A DNA stretch of 64,000 bases from Lacticaseibacillus yichunensis (GCF_003946405.1 NZ_RHOG01000004.1:36695-100694), one strand, 5' to 3'. Counted from the first letter of the stretch, positions 28,174 to 37,814 are shown. Translations and numbers: made by a program. Notes: generated from the sequence alone by a model not told the origin.

Positions 28174-29604
28174 TCAATGTGCCTTGCGCATCGCGATCAT
28201 CCGGGTGGCTGTCAATAAGATCGATACCACACAGAAGCCGGCCGCGACCAGAAAGACCACATGCATCCCGCCGATGAACAGGTCGGGACGGCCAGCCACA
28301 TAGGTCGTCACCTTTTTCCCTGCATGCGCGCTCATCGCGCTGAAGAGCACGGTGGTCGCCGTTGAGATGCCCACGACCATGCCGAGGTTCCGCGCCAGCG
28401 CGTTCAATCCGCCAGCGATGCCCAGCTCAGACGGCGCCACAGAGGACATGACGATTGTGTTGTTCGGCGACTGGAACACCCCGTTGCCAAGGCCGACCAG
28501 CCCGATCAGCAGCGCCACCACTGCCCACGGGGTGCTCAGGCCGAGCACTGCATAACCGAGCTGGTTAAACAGAATCAAAATCAAGCCGACCAGCGTGATC
28601 TTGTACGGCCCAATTTTATCCGACAAACTGCCGGCAAGTGGTGCCACCACCACTTGGACGATCGGGAAAACCATCAGGAGATACCCTGCCTTGGTCGCAC
28701 CCAATCCCCGCGCATTTTCCAGATAAAACGGCGCGATCACGTTGAAGAAGAAGTTGGTGATGAAGATCATGAAGCCCGCCAACAAACTGATCGAGAACTC
28801 AAAATTTTTAAACAGGCTCAGTGAGACCAAGGGCTCAGCGACGCCCCGCTCCGTGACCAAAAACAGACCCAGCGCCACAACCGCAACGGCAAACAAGGCA
28901 AGCACCAGGGGCGCCGCGAAGCCGGTCACCTGGCCGATGAAGATGCCGACAAACAACGCGACGATGGTGACAAAGAAGCTGCCAAAGCCGAGCCAGTCGA
29001 TGCGGGCATGGGTCTGGCGGATGTCTTTTGGCAAAACGACCTGGCCGATGATGATGGTCGCCACTCCGATCGGCACGTTGATCCAGAAGATATAACCCCA
29101 AGGCAATGCGCCGAGAATCAGGCCCCCAAGCCCTGGGCCGGCGATCGAGCCGACCGCCACGAAGGAGCCAATCAGCCCGAGGGCCTTGCCGCGTTCCTTA
29201 AATGGAAAGACTTCAGTGATGATGCCGTTGTTGGTCGCCATCGTCATCGAGGCCCCAAGCGCCTGAACGAAGCGCGCCGCCAGCAGCAACATAAAGCTGT
29301 GGTTGAAACCCGCGAACAGCGAACCAATCGTGAAGAGCACGGTGCCGATGCGGAAGACCCGAATTTTACCGATCGTATCGCCCAGTTTTCCCATCAATAG
29401 CAACAAGGCGCAGATCACGATCAGGTAGATCGAGACCACCCACTCCGCCTGGTTCATGGGAATGTGCAAGTCGCGGCTCATTACCGGCAGTGCGATATTC
29501 ACGATCGAGGCATCAAGTGTGGACATGATGGTGAACATTCCGACCGCGGTAATGATCCACCAGCGATGTTTTTGCACCACTGGATCATCGACATAATTTT
29601 GCAT
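28174..29604 (-). CDS. MFS multidrug exporter (DHA2/EmrB type)
   Basis: A 476-residue 14-segment drug:H+ antiporter. The N-terminal segment carries DASIVNIALPVMSRDL, the DHA2 motif D1 (TLDASIVNIALP). Motif A GKLGDTIGKIRVF is between segments 2 and 3. The antiporter motif C GPGLGGLI is in segment 5. The substrate is unknown. No TetR or MarR regulator is adjacent. The start at 29602-29604 lies behind GGAGGG, with a TATAAT (29633-29638, minus) upstream. Confidence 0.92.
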   Translation of the reverse strand: MQNYVDDPVVQKHRWWIITAVGMFTIMSTLDASIVNIALPVMSRDLHIPMNQAEWVVSIYLIVICALLLLMGKLGDTIGKIRVFRIGTVLFTIGSLFAGFNHSFMLLLAARFVQALGASMTMATNNGIITEVFPFKERGKALGLIGSFVAVGSIAGPGLGGLILGALPWGYIFWINVPIGVATIIIGQVVLPKDIRQTHARIDWLGFGSFFVTIVALFVGIFIGQVTGFAAPLVLALFAVAVVALGLFLVTERGVAEPLVSLSLFKNFEFSISLLAGFMIFITNFFFNVIAPFYLENARGLGATKAGYLLMVFPIVQVVVAPLAGSLSDKIGPYKITLVGLILILFNQLGYAVLGLSTPWAVVALLIGLVGLGNGVFQSPNNTIVMSSVAPSELGIAGGLNALARNLGMVVGISTATTVLFSAMSAHAGKKVTTYVAGRPDLFIGGMHVVFLVAAGFCVVSILLTATRMIAMRKAH

Positions 29605-29632
29605 GTGGGTACCCTCCTTCGGTTCTTGTGGT

Positions 29633-29638
29633 ATTATA
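29633..29638 (-). promoter_or_regulatory. -10 box of the MFS gene
   Basis: A consensus TATAAT on the minus strand 28 bases before the start codon. The -35 is weak (T-rich), so activation or low expression is possible. Confidence 0.5.
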
Positions 29639-29794
29639 CGCCATCATTTTCTGAAAAACAAAATTCGTTTTTACGGCACCGATACAAGATCGAGGCCATC
29701 TTTTTACCGCCACAACGTTTTTGATACGCGCCAAGTCATGGAATTTTACAAGACTCGCCTATGCTTAGTGTATTCAAACACGGAGGCGAATGAC

Positions 29795-30688
29795 ATGAAG
29801 AAAAGTACATTGATCCTCGGCTTCACCATCCTGCTCACCTTGGCCGGCTGCGGCTCGCAAAGCACAAAAGGCGCTAAGGAACTATCCGGCAGTGTGCAGA
29901 CCGAGCAGACCAAGATCGTTGCAGTCGGCTCCACCGCGCTTCAGCCGCTGGTCGAACAGGCGGCGCAAGATTATCAGGCGAAGACCCCTGGTGCCGACAT
30001 CACCGTTCAAGGCGGCGGCTCCGGTGCTGGCCTCAGCCAGGTAGCCAGCGGCGCGGTCACGATCGGCAACTCCGACATTTTTGCCCAGGAAAAAGACGGC
30101 ATCGACGCGAACAAATTGGTCGATCATCAGGTCGGCGTGGTCGGTATCGCCCCGGTCGTTCATCCTGGCGTTGGCGTGAAAAACGTGACGAGCAAGCAGC
30201 TGGTCGACATTTTCACCGGCAAAGTGAAGAACTGGAAGGCACTTGGCGGCAAGGACCAACCGATCGTCGTGATCAACCGCGCGCAAGGCTCTGGCACCCG
30301 CGCCACTTTTGAAAAATTGGCCCTGAAAACGGACAAGGTCATGACCGCCCAAGAACAGGATTCCAGCGGCACCGTCATGAAGATGGTCGCCAGCACCCCT
30401 GGCGCCATCAGCTACCTCGCCTTTTCCGCCATTCAGTCCGGCGTCGACAAGCTCAGTATCGATGGCGTTGAGCCGACCGACGACAACGTGACGACGAACA
30501 AGTGGCAAGTCTGGGCATACGAGCACATGTACACCAAGGGCGCCCCGACTGCCGGCGTTGCTAAATTCATCAACTACATCCAGTCCGCCGCGGTCCAAAA
30601 CAGCCTCGTCAAGAAAATGGGCTATGTGGCCATGACCGCGATGAAAGTCGCCCGGACCCATGACGGCAAGATCGAAGACGTTAAATAA
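29795..30688 (+). CDS. pstS: Phosphate ABC transporter substrate-binding lipoprotein (PstS)
   Basis: A 297-residue lipoprotein with the lipobox LTLAGC near residues 14-19. Phosphate-binding signatures follow: AVGSTALQPLVE, GGGSGAGLSQVASG, IGNSD and the RAQGSGTRATFEK loop. The ATG at 29795 has GGAGG ten bases upstream. The permease and ATPase genes pstCAB are not adjacent; a terminator follows at once, so this is either a detached PstS or a second copy supplying a transporter elsewhere. Confidence 0.94.
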   Translation: MKKSTLILGFTILLTLAGCGSQSTKGAKELSGSVQTEQTKIVAVGSTALQPLVEQAAQDYQAKTPGADITVQGGGSGAGLSQVASGAVTIGNSDIFAQEKDGIDANKLVDHQVGVVGIAPVVHPGVGVKNVTSKQLVDIFTGKVKNWKALGGKDQPIVVINRAQGSGTRATFEKLALKTDKVMTAQEQDSSGTVMKMVASTPGAISYLAFSAIQSGVDKLSIDGVEPTDDNVTTNKWQVWAYEHMYTKGAPTAGVAKFINYIQSAAVQNSLVKKMGYVAMTAMKVARTHDGKIEDVK

Positions 30689-30698
30689 TGCCCACATC

Positions 30699-30728
30699 AG
30701 CGGTGCCAATTGCGGCATCGCTTTTTTT
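30699..30728 (+). terminator. Terminator of pstS
   Basis: AGCGGTGCC and GGCATCGCT pair (one G-T) with a short loop, followed by a run of seven T. Confidence 0.85.
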
Positions 30729-30899
30729 GTTCAAAAAAGGGCAGGCCCATTTGCGCGCTTTGGCCCCTTCATTTCTACCATCGCAAACCGGTTTCAACTG
30801 CACCCGAAAATAGTGTCACCTCGCGTTTTCCCTGGACCGCCCGCCACGCACACATCTGCTATACTGAGACTGACAAAACGGATAAGGGAGAGATGCGCA

Positions 30900-31202
30900 T
30901 TGACACAAACAATCGCGACGCAGTGGGATATCGCAGACATCTATGATGTGATTTTGGATTGGCAGGGCCGCGTCGATGAATTCGAGCGGCGCGACCCAGA
31001 CGACCCCGCAACCGATCAATATAAGTACATCATTGGGACGTTGAATGGCGTGACGCTTGAAGCTCGGCATGGCACAGACGGGACACATCTCACCCTGTCA
31101 GACGGCGACGAGGCCAGCGAGACAGAGGTGATCTCGATTTTGACCGATGCCCTGGGGCCAGCTTCTAGCGCTCGGACCTACGACGGAAAAGCTTGGAAAT
31201 GA
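30900..31202 (+). CDS. Hypothetical protein, first gene of a two-gene unit
   Basis: A 100-residue acidic soluble protein (QWDIADIYDVILDWQGRVDEF...). The start is the TTG at 30900, seven bases after GGGAGAG; no in-frame ATG fits. An extended -10 TGCTATACT lies at 30857-30865. Its TGA overlaps the ATG of the next gene (31199-31202), so the two are coupled. No family recognised. Confidence 0.65.
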   Translation: MTQTIATQWDIADIYDVILDWQGRVDEFERRDPDDPATDQYKYIIGTLNGVTLEARHGTDGTHLTLSDGDEASETEVISILTDALGPASSARTYDGKAWK

Positions 31203-31708
31203 CGCCCTACGACTATACGCTGATTGCGAACCTCAATCTGACTATTCGCGTTGAGCGTTTCCGCATCATGGATCCCGGTTTTGGCGAACCGCTCGCCTTG
31301 ACGGACATTCCTTACACGCAGGTCCAGCTGACCGAAGACGATATGGCGGCACTGATTCTGGGTGCCAACGCGATGGCCGAAAATGTGACGTTGTACGTCA
31401 AGGCCAAGGCCCCTGTGCTTTCAGCGGATCAACTGGTGGCGGTGCATGCCGCCCTTCAGCAGGCGCTCACCACCCTGCTCGACCACCTGCCGGATACGGC
31501 TTTTCAGCGGGACCACGTGCAGGTGCTTCACCCAGCGGACCCGGAAAACCGAGCATCCGGGTTGAACAGTTATGTGCACGTTGTCGACGACGGGGCCTTC
31601 CAGACGAAGATCTACCTGACGTATATGCCGACTATCCTCAGTAGCATCCGTATTTTTCCGATTCGTCCAGGTGCAGTGATCAACGATTATTCGATTCTGA
31701 CATATTAG
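31199..31708 (+). CDS. Hypothetical protein, second gene of a two-gene unit
   Basis: A 169-residue soluble protein starting MTPYDYTLIANLNLTIRVE. It has no membrane segment, signal or motif I recognise; the C-terminal half alternates hydrophobic and polar residues (SYVHVVDDGAFQTKIYLTYMP), suggesting a beta-rich fold. Coupled to the upstream gene by an ATGA overlap, and followed by a bidirectional terminator shared with the convergent csp gene. Confidence 0.65.
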   Translation: MTPYDYTLIANLNLTIRVERFRIMDPGFGEPLALTDIPYTQVQLTEDDMAALILGANAMAENVTLYVKAKAPVLSADQLVAVHAALQQALTTLLDHLPDTAFQRDHVQVLHPADPENRASGLNSYVHVVDDGAFQTKIYLTYMPTILSSIRIFPIRPGAVINDYSILTY

Positions 31709-31715
31709 ACCACGC

Positions 31716-31759
31716 AAAAGGGTCGCGCAGGCAATTAACATGCCTGTGCGACCCCTTTT
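31716..31759 (+). terminator. Bidirectional terminator
   Basis: AAAAGGGTCGCGCAGGCA (31716-31733) and TGCCTGTGCGACCCCTTTT (31741-31759) form a long stem with A and T runs on both sides. It serves the convergent units ending at 31708 and 31781. Confidence 0.9.
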
Positions 31760-31780
31760 GAATACGATAGGTTGACTGCG

Positions 31781-31993
31781 TTAGTCGTTTTCGTCGCGGA
31801 CGACGGTGACGTTCGCGGCTTGCGGTCCCCGCGGGCCTTCGACGATCACAAAATCGACGAGCTGGCCCGGTGTCAGAGACTTAAAGCCCCGTTCATTGAT
31901 CGCCGAGAAATGAACAAAAATGTCGGGTTGGCCTTCCGCCTCGATGAAGCCGTAGCCATGATCCGTGTTGAAGTTCTTCACGTGGCCCCGCAT
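31781..31993 (-). CDS. Cold shock protein
   Basis: A 70-residue OB-fold RNA/DNA-binding protein. RNP-1 is GYGFIEAEG and RNP-2 is DIFVHFSAI. It starts [16 protein letters not shown]: the usual KWFN of CspA proteins is KNFN, so the first surface aromatic (Trp) is lost, and [11 protein letters not shown] ends normally. The ATG lies one base after the ileS stop, with GAGGGG inside the ileS end as ribosome site, so it is expressed from the ileS transcript under T-box control. Confidence 0.88.
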   Translation of the reverse strand: MRGHVKNFNTDHGYGFIEAEGQPDIFVHFSAINERGFKSLTPGQLVDFVIVEGPRGPQAANVTVVRDEND

Positions 31994-31994
31994 C

Positions 31995-34778
31995 TTATTC
32001 AAGCCCCTCGCTGAGTGCGTCTGGGTAGTTCGCCGCAACAATAGCGGCACAGCGCGCGCACAACTGCGGAAAGCGGCTGTCGGTGCCAACATCTTCGCGC
32101 GTCATCCGGCAACGCGGGCAGACCTCGCCTGTTGCGTGGGCCACCACGATCGCGACATCATCGAAGACGGTAGCATCGGCTGGCGCCTCGGCCTTCTCGC
32201 CGGCAATCTCAAACCCGCTGGTGATCAAAAGCTGCATGATGTTTGCATCAAGGCCTTCAAGCAATTGTGTGAGACCAGCCGTTGGGTAGACCGTGATGGC
32301 AGCTTCAAGTGATTTGCCGATCACTTTGGCATCGCGGGCCATTTCCAGCGTCTTTTGCACGTTGGCGCGAAACTTCATGAAGCCGTCCCACTGGGTGAGC
32401 AGTTCGGCTTGACCAGGAAAGTCCTGGGCAGTTGGCATTTCGGACAGCGTTGCATAGGCTTCAGAGCGCTTCAGGTAAGGCCAGATTTCCTCGGCGGTGT
32501 GCGGCAAGATCGGTGTCAGAAGCTGCACGAGACTGAGCAGTGCCTGGTACATCACCGTCTGCATCCGGCGCCGCTTCAGATCATTTTTGCCTTCAATGTA
32601 GACAACGTCCTTGGCGAAATCCAGATAAAAGGCAGAGAGGTCGTTGACCAGGAAGCTGGAGATCGTTTTTTCGACGGTCGCGAAGTCGTACTTGTCATAC
32701 GCGGCCTTCGCCTGCTTGATCACCTGGTTCAAGCGCACGGTCAGGTATTGATCGACGCGGCCGAGCTGGTCATAGGCCACACTGTTGGTCGCCGGATCAA
32801 AGTCATCGGTGTTGGCGATCATGAACCGCAGCGTGTTACGAATTTTCCGATAAGCCTCACTGGTCTGGGAAAAACTATCCAGTGACACGCGCACATCGGA
32901 GCTTGAGTCCACGGTCGAGACCCACAGCCGGATGATCTCAGCGCCAAATTGTTTTTCAACAGTATCCGGCACGATGGTGTTGCCCAGCGACTTACTCATC
33001 TTGCGGCCGTCGCCATCCAGCGTGAAGCCCTGGGACAGGATCTGCTTATACGGGGCAACGCCGTGGTTGGCCACGCTGGTGATGAGACTGGAGTTGAACC
33101 AGCCGCGGTACTGATCGGAGCCTTCCAGGTAGAGGTCGGCGGGATAACTCAACTCCGGCCGCGCTTCAAGCACACCGGCCCAGCTGGAGCCAGAGTCAAA
33201 CCAGACATCCATGATATCCGTTTCCTTGGTGAACTGACCGTGCGGGGAATGTTCGTTGGTGTACCCGTCCGGGAGAAGATCCTTGGCCTCGCGCTGGGAC
33301 CACACGATCGAGCCGTATTCGGCAAACAGCTCCGCAACATGATCGATGGTGGCTTTTTCCAAGATTGCGGTGCCGTCTTCGGCATAGAAGATCGGCAGCG
33401 GCAGGCCCCAGGCACGCTGGCGCGAAATGACCCAGTCGCCGCGGTCGCGAATCATGTTGTACAGACGCGTTTTGCCCCATTCCGGCGTGAAGGACACGGT
33501 GTCGATCGCGTCAAGAATCTGTTTGCGGAAGGCATCGACTGAAGCAAACCATTGCGTCGTAGCGCGGAAGATCACTGGCTTTTTCGTCCGCCAGTCATGC
33601 GGGTAGCTATGGGTGAAGAAGGAAAGCTTGAGCAATGCGCCCTTTTCTTCCAAGGCTTTGGTGACCATCGGATTAGCTTTGTCGTAGAAAACACCGGTGA
33701 AGCCAGGCGCATCCTCGGTCATGAAGCCTTTTTCGTCCACGACAGACACAACTGGCAACTTGTAAGCTAAGCCAGCCTTGTAGTCATCTTCACCATGCCC
33801 CGGTGCGGTGTGGACCAGGCCAGTCCCCGAATCCAGCGTGACATGATCACCCAAGATCACGAGACTGTCGCGGCCGTAAAGCGGGTGCTCGCCGACCATG
33901 CGATCCATGTCCTTACCGGAAAATGTCTTGAGCACCTCGACTTCTTGCCAGCCGAGCTCTTTTTTCACAACATCGAGACGCTCGCTTGCGACGACGTATT
34001 TCTTGCCGTCTGCGAGGACCTGGGCGTATTCAAAACGCGGGTTGACTGCGATGCCCTGGTTGGCGGGAATGGTCCACGGGGTGGTGGTCCAGATGATGAA
34101 GCTGGTATCGGTGTCGACGATGCCCTTGCCGTCCTTGACCTTAAAGGCCACATAGATCGAGGGCGACTTCACATCGTGGTATTCGATCTCGGCTTCGGCC
34201 AGCGTGGACTCGGAGCTCCAGGACCAGTAAACGGGTTTCAGGCCATGATAGATATACCCCTGTTCCGCCATTTTACCGAACGTGCGAATCTCCTGCGCCT
34301 CAAATTCCGGCTGCAAAGTGATGTACGGATGGTCCCAGTCGCCGAGCACGCCGAGCCGCTTGAAATCGGTGCGTTGCTTATTGATCTCCTTCATGGCAAA
34401 CTGACGGCAAAGCTCGCGGTACTCGTCCAGCGCCATTTCCTTGCGGTGAACACCCTGCTTGGCCAGTTGCTGTTCGATCGGCAGGCCGTGGGTATCCCAG
34501 CCAGGTACATATGGCGCGCGGAATCCGTTCATGCTCTTGTAGCGCACGATGATATCCTTAGAGATCTTGTTCAACGCGTGGCCCATATGGATATTGCCGT
34601 TCGCAAATGGCGGCCCGTCATGAAGAATAAACGTCGGCTTGCCTTCGTTGAGCTTTTGGCGCTGCTGGTACAGGCCGTTTTCCTCCCAGCCTTGTTGCAT
34701 GACTGGCTCCTTGGTCGGCAGGCCGGCGCGCATTTTAAAATCGGTCTGGCCAAGGTTCAATGTGTCTTTGACTTTCAT
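31995..34778 (-). CDS. ileS: Isoleucyl-tRNA synthetase
   Basis: A 927-residue class I synthetase that charges tRNA Ile. The HIGH motif is [12 protein letters not shown] near residues 57-68 and KMSKS is [10 protein letters not shown] near 592. The CP1 editing domain lies between, the anticodon-binding region follows, and a C-terminal zinc site has CPRC...CARC near 890-910. This is the bacterial (type 1) form. It sits behind a T-box leader with an AUC specifier and downstream of divIVA, the usual Gram-positive order. Confidence 0.98.
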   Translation of the reverse strand: MKVKDTLNLGQTDFKMRAGLPTKEPVMQQGWEENGLYQQRQKLNEGKPTFILHDGPPFANGNIHMGHALNKISKDIIVRYKSMNGFRAPYVPGWDTHGLPIEQQLAKQGVHRKEMALDEYRELCRQFAMKEINKQRTDFKRLGVLGDWDHPYITLQPEFEAQEIRTFGKMAEQGYIYHGLKPVYWSWSSESTLAEAEIEYHDVKSPSIYVAFKVKDGKGIVDTDTSFIIWTTTPWTIPANQGIAVNPRFEYAQVLADGKKYVVASERLDVVKKELGWQEVEVLKTFSGKDMDRMVGEHPLYGRDSLVILGDHVTLDSGTGLVHTAPGHGEDDYKAGLAYKLPVVSVVDEKGFMTEDAPGFTGVFYDKANPMVTKALEEKGALLKLSFFTHSYPHDWRTKKPVIFRATTQWFASVDAFRKQILDAIDTVSFTPEWGKTRLYNMIRDRGDWVISRQRAWGLPLPIFYAEDGTAILEKATIDHVAELFAEYGSIVWSQREAKDLLPDGYTNEHSPHGQFTKETDIMDVWFDSGSSWAGVLEARPELSYPADLYLEGSDQYRGWFNSSLITSVANHGVAPYKQILSQGFTLDGDGRKMSKSLGNTIVPDTVEKQFGAEIIRLWVSTVDSSSDVRVSLDSFSQTSEAYRKIRNTLRFMIANTDDFDPATNSVAYDQLGRVDQYLTVRLNQVIKQAKAAYDKYDFATVEKTISSFLVNDLSAFYLDFAKDVVYIEGKNDLKRRRMQTVMYQALLSLVQLLTPILPHTAEEIWPYLKRSEAYATLSEMPTAQDFPGQAELLTQWDGFMKFRANVQKTLEMARDAKVIGKSLEAAITVYPTAGLTQLLEGLDANIMQLLITSGFEIAGEKAEAPADATVFDDVAIVVAHATGEVCPRCRMTREDVGTDSRFPQLCARCAAIVAANYPDALSEGLE

Positions 34779-34897
34779 ATGCTCCTCCTAGGAATTTTGA
34801 TAACGTGGACAAAACGAATGGCGGTCGCTGAGACTCGGCGCACGACGCTTTCAAATGGCGGTGTGGCGAAAATGCCGCCAGGTGGCTCCCCGCCAAT

Positions 34898-35095
34898 AAA
34901 AAAAGCCCGCCCCTGACATAGGACGAGCTGGTCGTGGTACCACCTAATTTTGCAGACAAACTGTCTGCCTTATGGACGGATAACGGGGTCGGCCGGTGCA
35001 AAACAGTGTCGGGACTGATACTTACTGTCGCTGCGGCTGGGCTTTCATCAGCTCCCAGCTCGCTTTCTCGCAGGTGAAACAGCAAGCGCGTGTCC
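34898..35095 (-). promoter_or_regulatory. T-box riboswitch (isoleucine) of ileS
   Basis: Reading the minus strand: the AG-bulge region AGAAAGCGAGCTGGGAGC, the specifier loop AAGTATCAGTCC with codon ATC (complement of 35017-35019), the T-box AGGTGGTACCACG (34936-34948 region), then the terminator AGCTCGTCC...GGGCGGGCT with TTTTTTT (34902-34909). Uncharged tRNA Ile would stabilise the antiterminator. The element starts right after the divIVA stop. Confidence 0.93.
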
Positions 35096-35096
35096 G

Positions 35097-35885
35097 TCAT
35101 TCGTTGGTTTCGTTAGTTGACTCGGTCTCTGAATCGCTGGCTTCGGCAGACGCGTCGGCCGCGGTGTCATCACTGACAGGCGCGGCTTCGCTTGGCGTCA
35201 GCTCCTCGATCGGCTGATCGTCGACTGGGGTGTCATCCGGTGCCGGGGCCGGTTCATCTTCTGGAAAGATCACTTGGTTGTAGCTATCGAAGACTTCACC
35301 AGCCGCTTCTGAGTTTACCGATTCTACAGGGGCATTGTCAACCGCTGCGGCAGGTTGGGCCGGATCCAGATCGTCGATGGCTTCACTTGAGGATGACAGG
35401 AGCTCTTTCCATTCCGGGCTCTTGACCACTTCAAGCTGGGATTCGAGCATCACCTGAAGCCGCTGACGGAACACGCGCGTTTGGCGCTTGAGGTCTTCCG
35501 TCTGCACGGAAATGACCTTGCGCTTATCGGCGGCGTCGCCCAAGATCTTATTGGACTTGTCCGTCGCTTCAGTCAGCAAGTCGCCTGCATTCTTCTCGGC
35601 CTTTTGCTGAATCAGATTGGCCTCTTCGTCCGCATTTTTCTTGACCTTGTCCGCCGCTTCCTGGGCAACCAGGATACTTTGGTTCAAGGCGTCTTTCAGA
35701 TCGGTGAAGTACTTGACCTTTTCCTGGGAATCGGCCAGCTGCTTTTGCAGGTCTTCCTTGTCCTTGATCACCGCCGTGTAGTCTTTGATGATCTGGCTGA
35801 GAAAATCATTGACCTGGTCTTGATCATAGCCGTGAAAACGGACATTGAATTCTTTGTTGTGAATGTCTAATGGTGTCAGTGCCAT
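35097..35885 (-). CDS. divIVA: Cell division protein DivIVA
   Basis: A 262-residue coiled-coil protein that marks negatively curved membrane at septum and poles. The N-terminal membrane-binding module is ALTPLDIHNKEFNVRFHGYDQDQVNDFL, and heptads run to about residue 160. The last about 100 residues are an acidic, Asp/Glu/Pro/Ala-rich tail longer than in Bacillus. The second ATG (35883-35885) is six bases from GGAGG and preferred over the first. Last gene of the cluster reading from mraZ before the ileS leader. Confidence 0.96.
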   Translation of the reverse strand: MALTPLDIHNKEFNVRFHGYDQDQVNDFLSQIIKDYTAVIKDKEDLQKQLADSQEKVKYFTDLKDALNQSILVAQEAADKVKKNADEEANLIQQKAEKNAGDLLTEATDKSNKILGDAADKRKVISVQTEDLKRQTRVFRQRLQVMLESQLEVVKSPEWKELLSSSSEAIDDLDPAQPAAAVDNAPVESVNSEAAGEVFDSYNQVIFPEDEPAPAPDDTPVDDQPIEELTPSEAAPVSDDTAADASAEASDSETESTNETNE

Positions 35886-35921
35886 CATTTTCCTCCTCGC
35901 ACCCGCTCAGGTGCACCCCAG

Positions 35922-36701
35922 TTATTTATGAATCACGTCAAGCATCACACGCAGCTTGCCTTTTTGCGTCGTGCCGGTCAGCTCGCGGATCCGCAGGCGG
36001 CCAAACCCACGCACCGACACGAGGTCATGTGACCCGATCACCAGATCTGGGCGATCCGTTTCGGCAAAATTGAGCCGCACCTTGTCCCCTTCGATCAGCG
36101 TTTTTGCGCGGTTGCGCGAGATATTGAACACATGTGCGACCACGTTGTCGAGCCGCAATGAGGCCAACAGCTGCGGCGCTTCCTCCCAATCATTACGCGG
36201 AATGATGCGCGCGTCAAGGTCGGTTGGCACCAATCGAACGCCGATGCGGCCGATCTTCGTGACATTATCCACCAGCCAATCTTGCATGGTCTGCGTCGCA
36301 AACACCTGCCAGGTCTGACCATCTGTGATGATGTCGCCGAAGACTTCGCGCGCCACACCGGCATTGACCAGCGTACCGAGCACCTGTGAATGATGCATCT
36401 CGGCGAATTTTTCCGGATACTTGATCGTCAAAAGCGCAATGTTGAAATCGGCTGGCAAGGGCTCAAAGTAGCTCGGCGCCAGCAGCAACCGTGCGCGCTC
36501 CGCATCGGGATACCCGCCAAATTCATGGCCCTCCACATCGCTTTGCCCGCCGATCAAGGTTCGCGCAATATACCGCTGGCGTGGATCCAGAAAATCGGTC
36601 AACACAGGCCGATATTCCGTTGCGGCAATGGCGATCTGTTCCGCCAAATGATCGATAAGCGGGGCTTCTTCTTTGCGAAAATGCTGATAAATGTTATCCA
36701 T
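35922..36701 (-). CDS. ylmH: S4-domain RNA-binding protein YlmH
   Basis: A 259-residue protein of the YlmH family between yggT and divIVA. Work in Bacillus places YlmH in ribosome-associated quality control. The N-terminal domain (DNIYQHFRKEEAPLIDHLAEQ) precedes a middle region with FLDPRQRYIA. The C-terminal S4 domain has RLDNVVAHVFNISRNRAKTLI and ends GRLRIRELTGTTQKGKLRV. Length and position are standard. Confidence 0.95.
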   Translation of the reverse strand: MDNIYQHFRKEEAPLIDHLAEQIAIAATEYRPVLTDFLDPRQRYIARTLIGGQSDVEGHEFGGYPDAERARLLLAPSYFEPLPADFNIALLTIKYPEKFAEMHHSQVLGTLVNAGVAREVFGDIITDGQTWQVFATQTMQDWLVDNVTKIGRIGVRLVPTDLDARIIPRNDWEEAPQLLASLRLDNVVAHVFNISRNRAKTLIEGDKVRLNFAETDRPDLVIGSHDLVSVRGFGRLRIRELTGTTQKGKLRVMLDVIHK

Positions 36702-36710
36702 CTTTTCGCC

Positions 36711-36998
36711 TCAGACCAGGTGGATCGCAAGATTCATGTAAAGCACATCGATCAGTTCGCGAACCAACACCAGCAGGAAGAACCCGACGACAGGGGCCAG
36801 ATCCAGGCCGAAGATCGGTGGAATGAAGCGGCGAAACAGATCCACATACGGATCCACGAGTTTACCGACCCATCGCCCAACAAAACTGTCCTGTGCGCCG
36901 GGGAACCATGACAGCAATGCTTCCACTGCGATCATCAGCATATAAATATATAAAACGCCGGTGAGGCCTAAGTATAGCCAGTGCGCAACCTGAAACAT
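36711..36998 (-). CDS. YggT family membrane protein
   Basis: A 95-residue protein with two membrane segments (WLYLGLTGVLYIYMLMIAVE and FFLLVLVRELIDVLYMNLA) flanking the conserved loop WFPGAQDSFVGRWVGKLVDPY. YggT/YlmG proteins help envelope function near the division site. It lies between sepF and ylmH with short spacing, so part of the same transcript. Confidence 0.94.
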   Translation of the reverse strand: MFQVAHWLYLGLTGVLYIYMLMIAVEALLSWFPGAQDSFVGRWVGKLVDPYVDLFRRFIPPIFGLDLAPVVGFFLLVLVRELIDVLYMNLAIHLV

Positions 36999-37042
36999 AG
37001 CAGGCTCCTTTCTTCAACGCCACGTTCAGCGCAAAACGCGGA

Positions 37043-37510
37043 TCACAGATCCATATCGGTGTCGGCATCAACGCCGAGCGTGGCCGCCAAGCTCCCATCG
37101 ATCTGGAAGTTCGCCGGCGTCACCAGGAAGATCATTTCGCCGACGCGTTTGATCTCGCCATTGATGGCAAAAACAGTCCCCGTCAGAAAATCGACGATGC
37201 GGGTCGCCTCTTCCGTCTTGATGCGATCAAAATTAACGACGACCGCTTTGTTATTGAGCAGGTGGTTGCCGATCTCTTTTGCATCGGAATAGATGCGCGG
37301 CTCATAAACGACGATCTTGGCTGTTTTTTCAGTTGGTTCCTTCATCGCGACCACCTTGTTTCCACGATAGTTCTTCGCCGCAGGTTGTGGTGCGGTCTGT
37401 TCAGTTGCAACGGGCTGCTGGGCAACCGGTTGTTCGTCTTCGGGCTCGTCCTCGTCGGGATCCATTGCGAAGAATTTGGAAAATGCGTTGCTGATCTTAC
37501 CTAATGCCAT
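37043..37510 (-). CDS. sepF: Cell division protein SepF
   Basis: A 155-residue membrane-bound partner of FtsZ. The N-terminal amphipathic helix (MALGKISNAFSKFFAMD) is followed by a Gln/Pro/Ala-rich linker (about 15-60). The globular domain carries VVYEPRIYSDAKEIGNHLL and VVVNFDRIKTEEATRIVDFL, with GTVFAINGEIKRVGEMIFL. The ATG at 37508-37510 follows AAGGAGGTG. About 300 bases with two repeats and a terminator separate it from ftsZ, an unusual gap in this cluster. Confidence 0.95.
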   Translation of the reverse strand: MALGKISNAFSKFFAMDPDEDEPEDEQPVAQQPVATEQTAPQPAAKNYRGNKVVAMKEPTEKTAKIVVYEPRIYSDAKEIGNHLLNNKAVVVNFDRIKTEEATRIVDFLTGTVFAINGEIKRVGEMIFLVTPANFQIDGSLAATLGVDADTDMDL

Positions 37511-37578
37511 AAGGGCACCTCCTTGATGGGTATGATACCCGCTCATCCCGCACGGCTTCACAGCCTTAGTTGCGCTCC

Positions 37579-37678
37579 GCGGGGCGGACTGGGCGTCGCT
37601 AGCTACGGTCTAGCACTCGAGGCTAAGAACGCCTCAAGTGCTTGACCTAGGCTACCGATCCCAGTCTGAACGCCCCGC
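37579..37678 (-). repeat. Palindromic intergenic repeat, family A, copy 5
   Basis: Reverse orientation. The outer arms GGGCGGACTGGG and CCCAGTCTGAACGCCC pair. The inner segment read on the minus strand is GGTAGCCTAGGTCAAGCACTTG. The tip is GCACTTGAGGC-GTTCTTA-GCCTCGAGTGC. A short leader TTGCGCTCCGC precedes it and recurs before copy 6. Confidence 0.85.
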
Positions 37679-37703
37679 TACGCAGCCTTCTTAGTTGCGC
37701 TCC

Positions 37704-37804
37704 GCCGTGCAGGTTCGGCACAGCTAGCTACGCCACGTCGCTCGGCCCCCAAAAACGGGGCCAAGCGCCATGCCTAGGCTAGCTGTCCGAACCTCCCGCA
37801 CGGC
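37704..37804 (-). repeat. Palindromic intergenic repeat, family A, copy 6
   Basis: Tandem neighbour of copy 5 in the same orientation. The outer arms GCCGTGC and GCACGGC enclose AGGTTCGG/CCGAACCT and then CAGCTAGC/GCTAGCTG. The tip on the minus strand is GCGCTTGGCCCC...GGGGCCGAGCG. Both copies lie between sepF and ftsZ. Confidence 0.85.
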
Positions 37805-37814
37805 TTCACAGCCT

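Noticed and set aside
33795..34916. 373-codon plus-strand frame opposite ileS
   Set aside because: It runs antisense through the catalytic part of ileS and into its leader, with no start signal.
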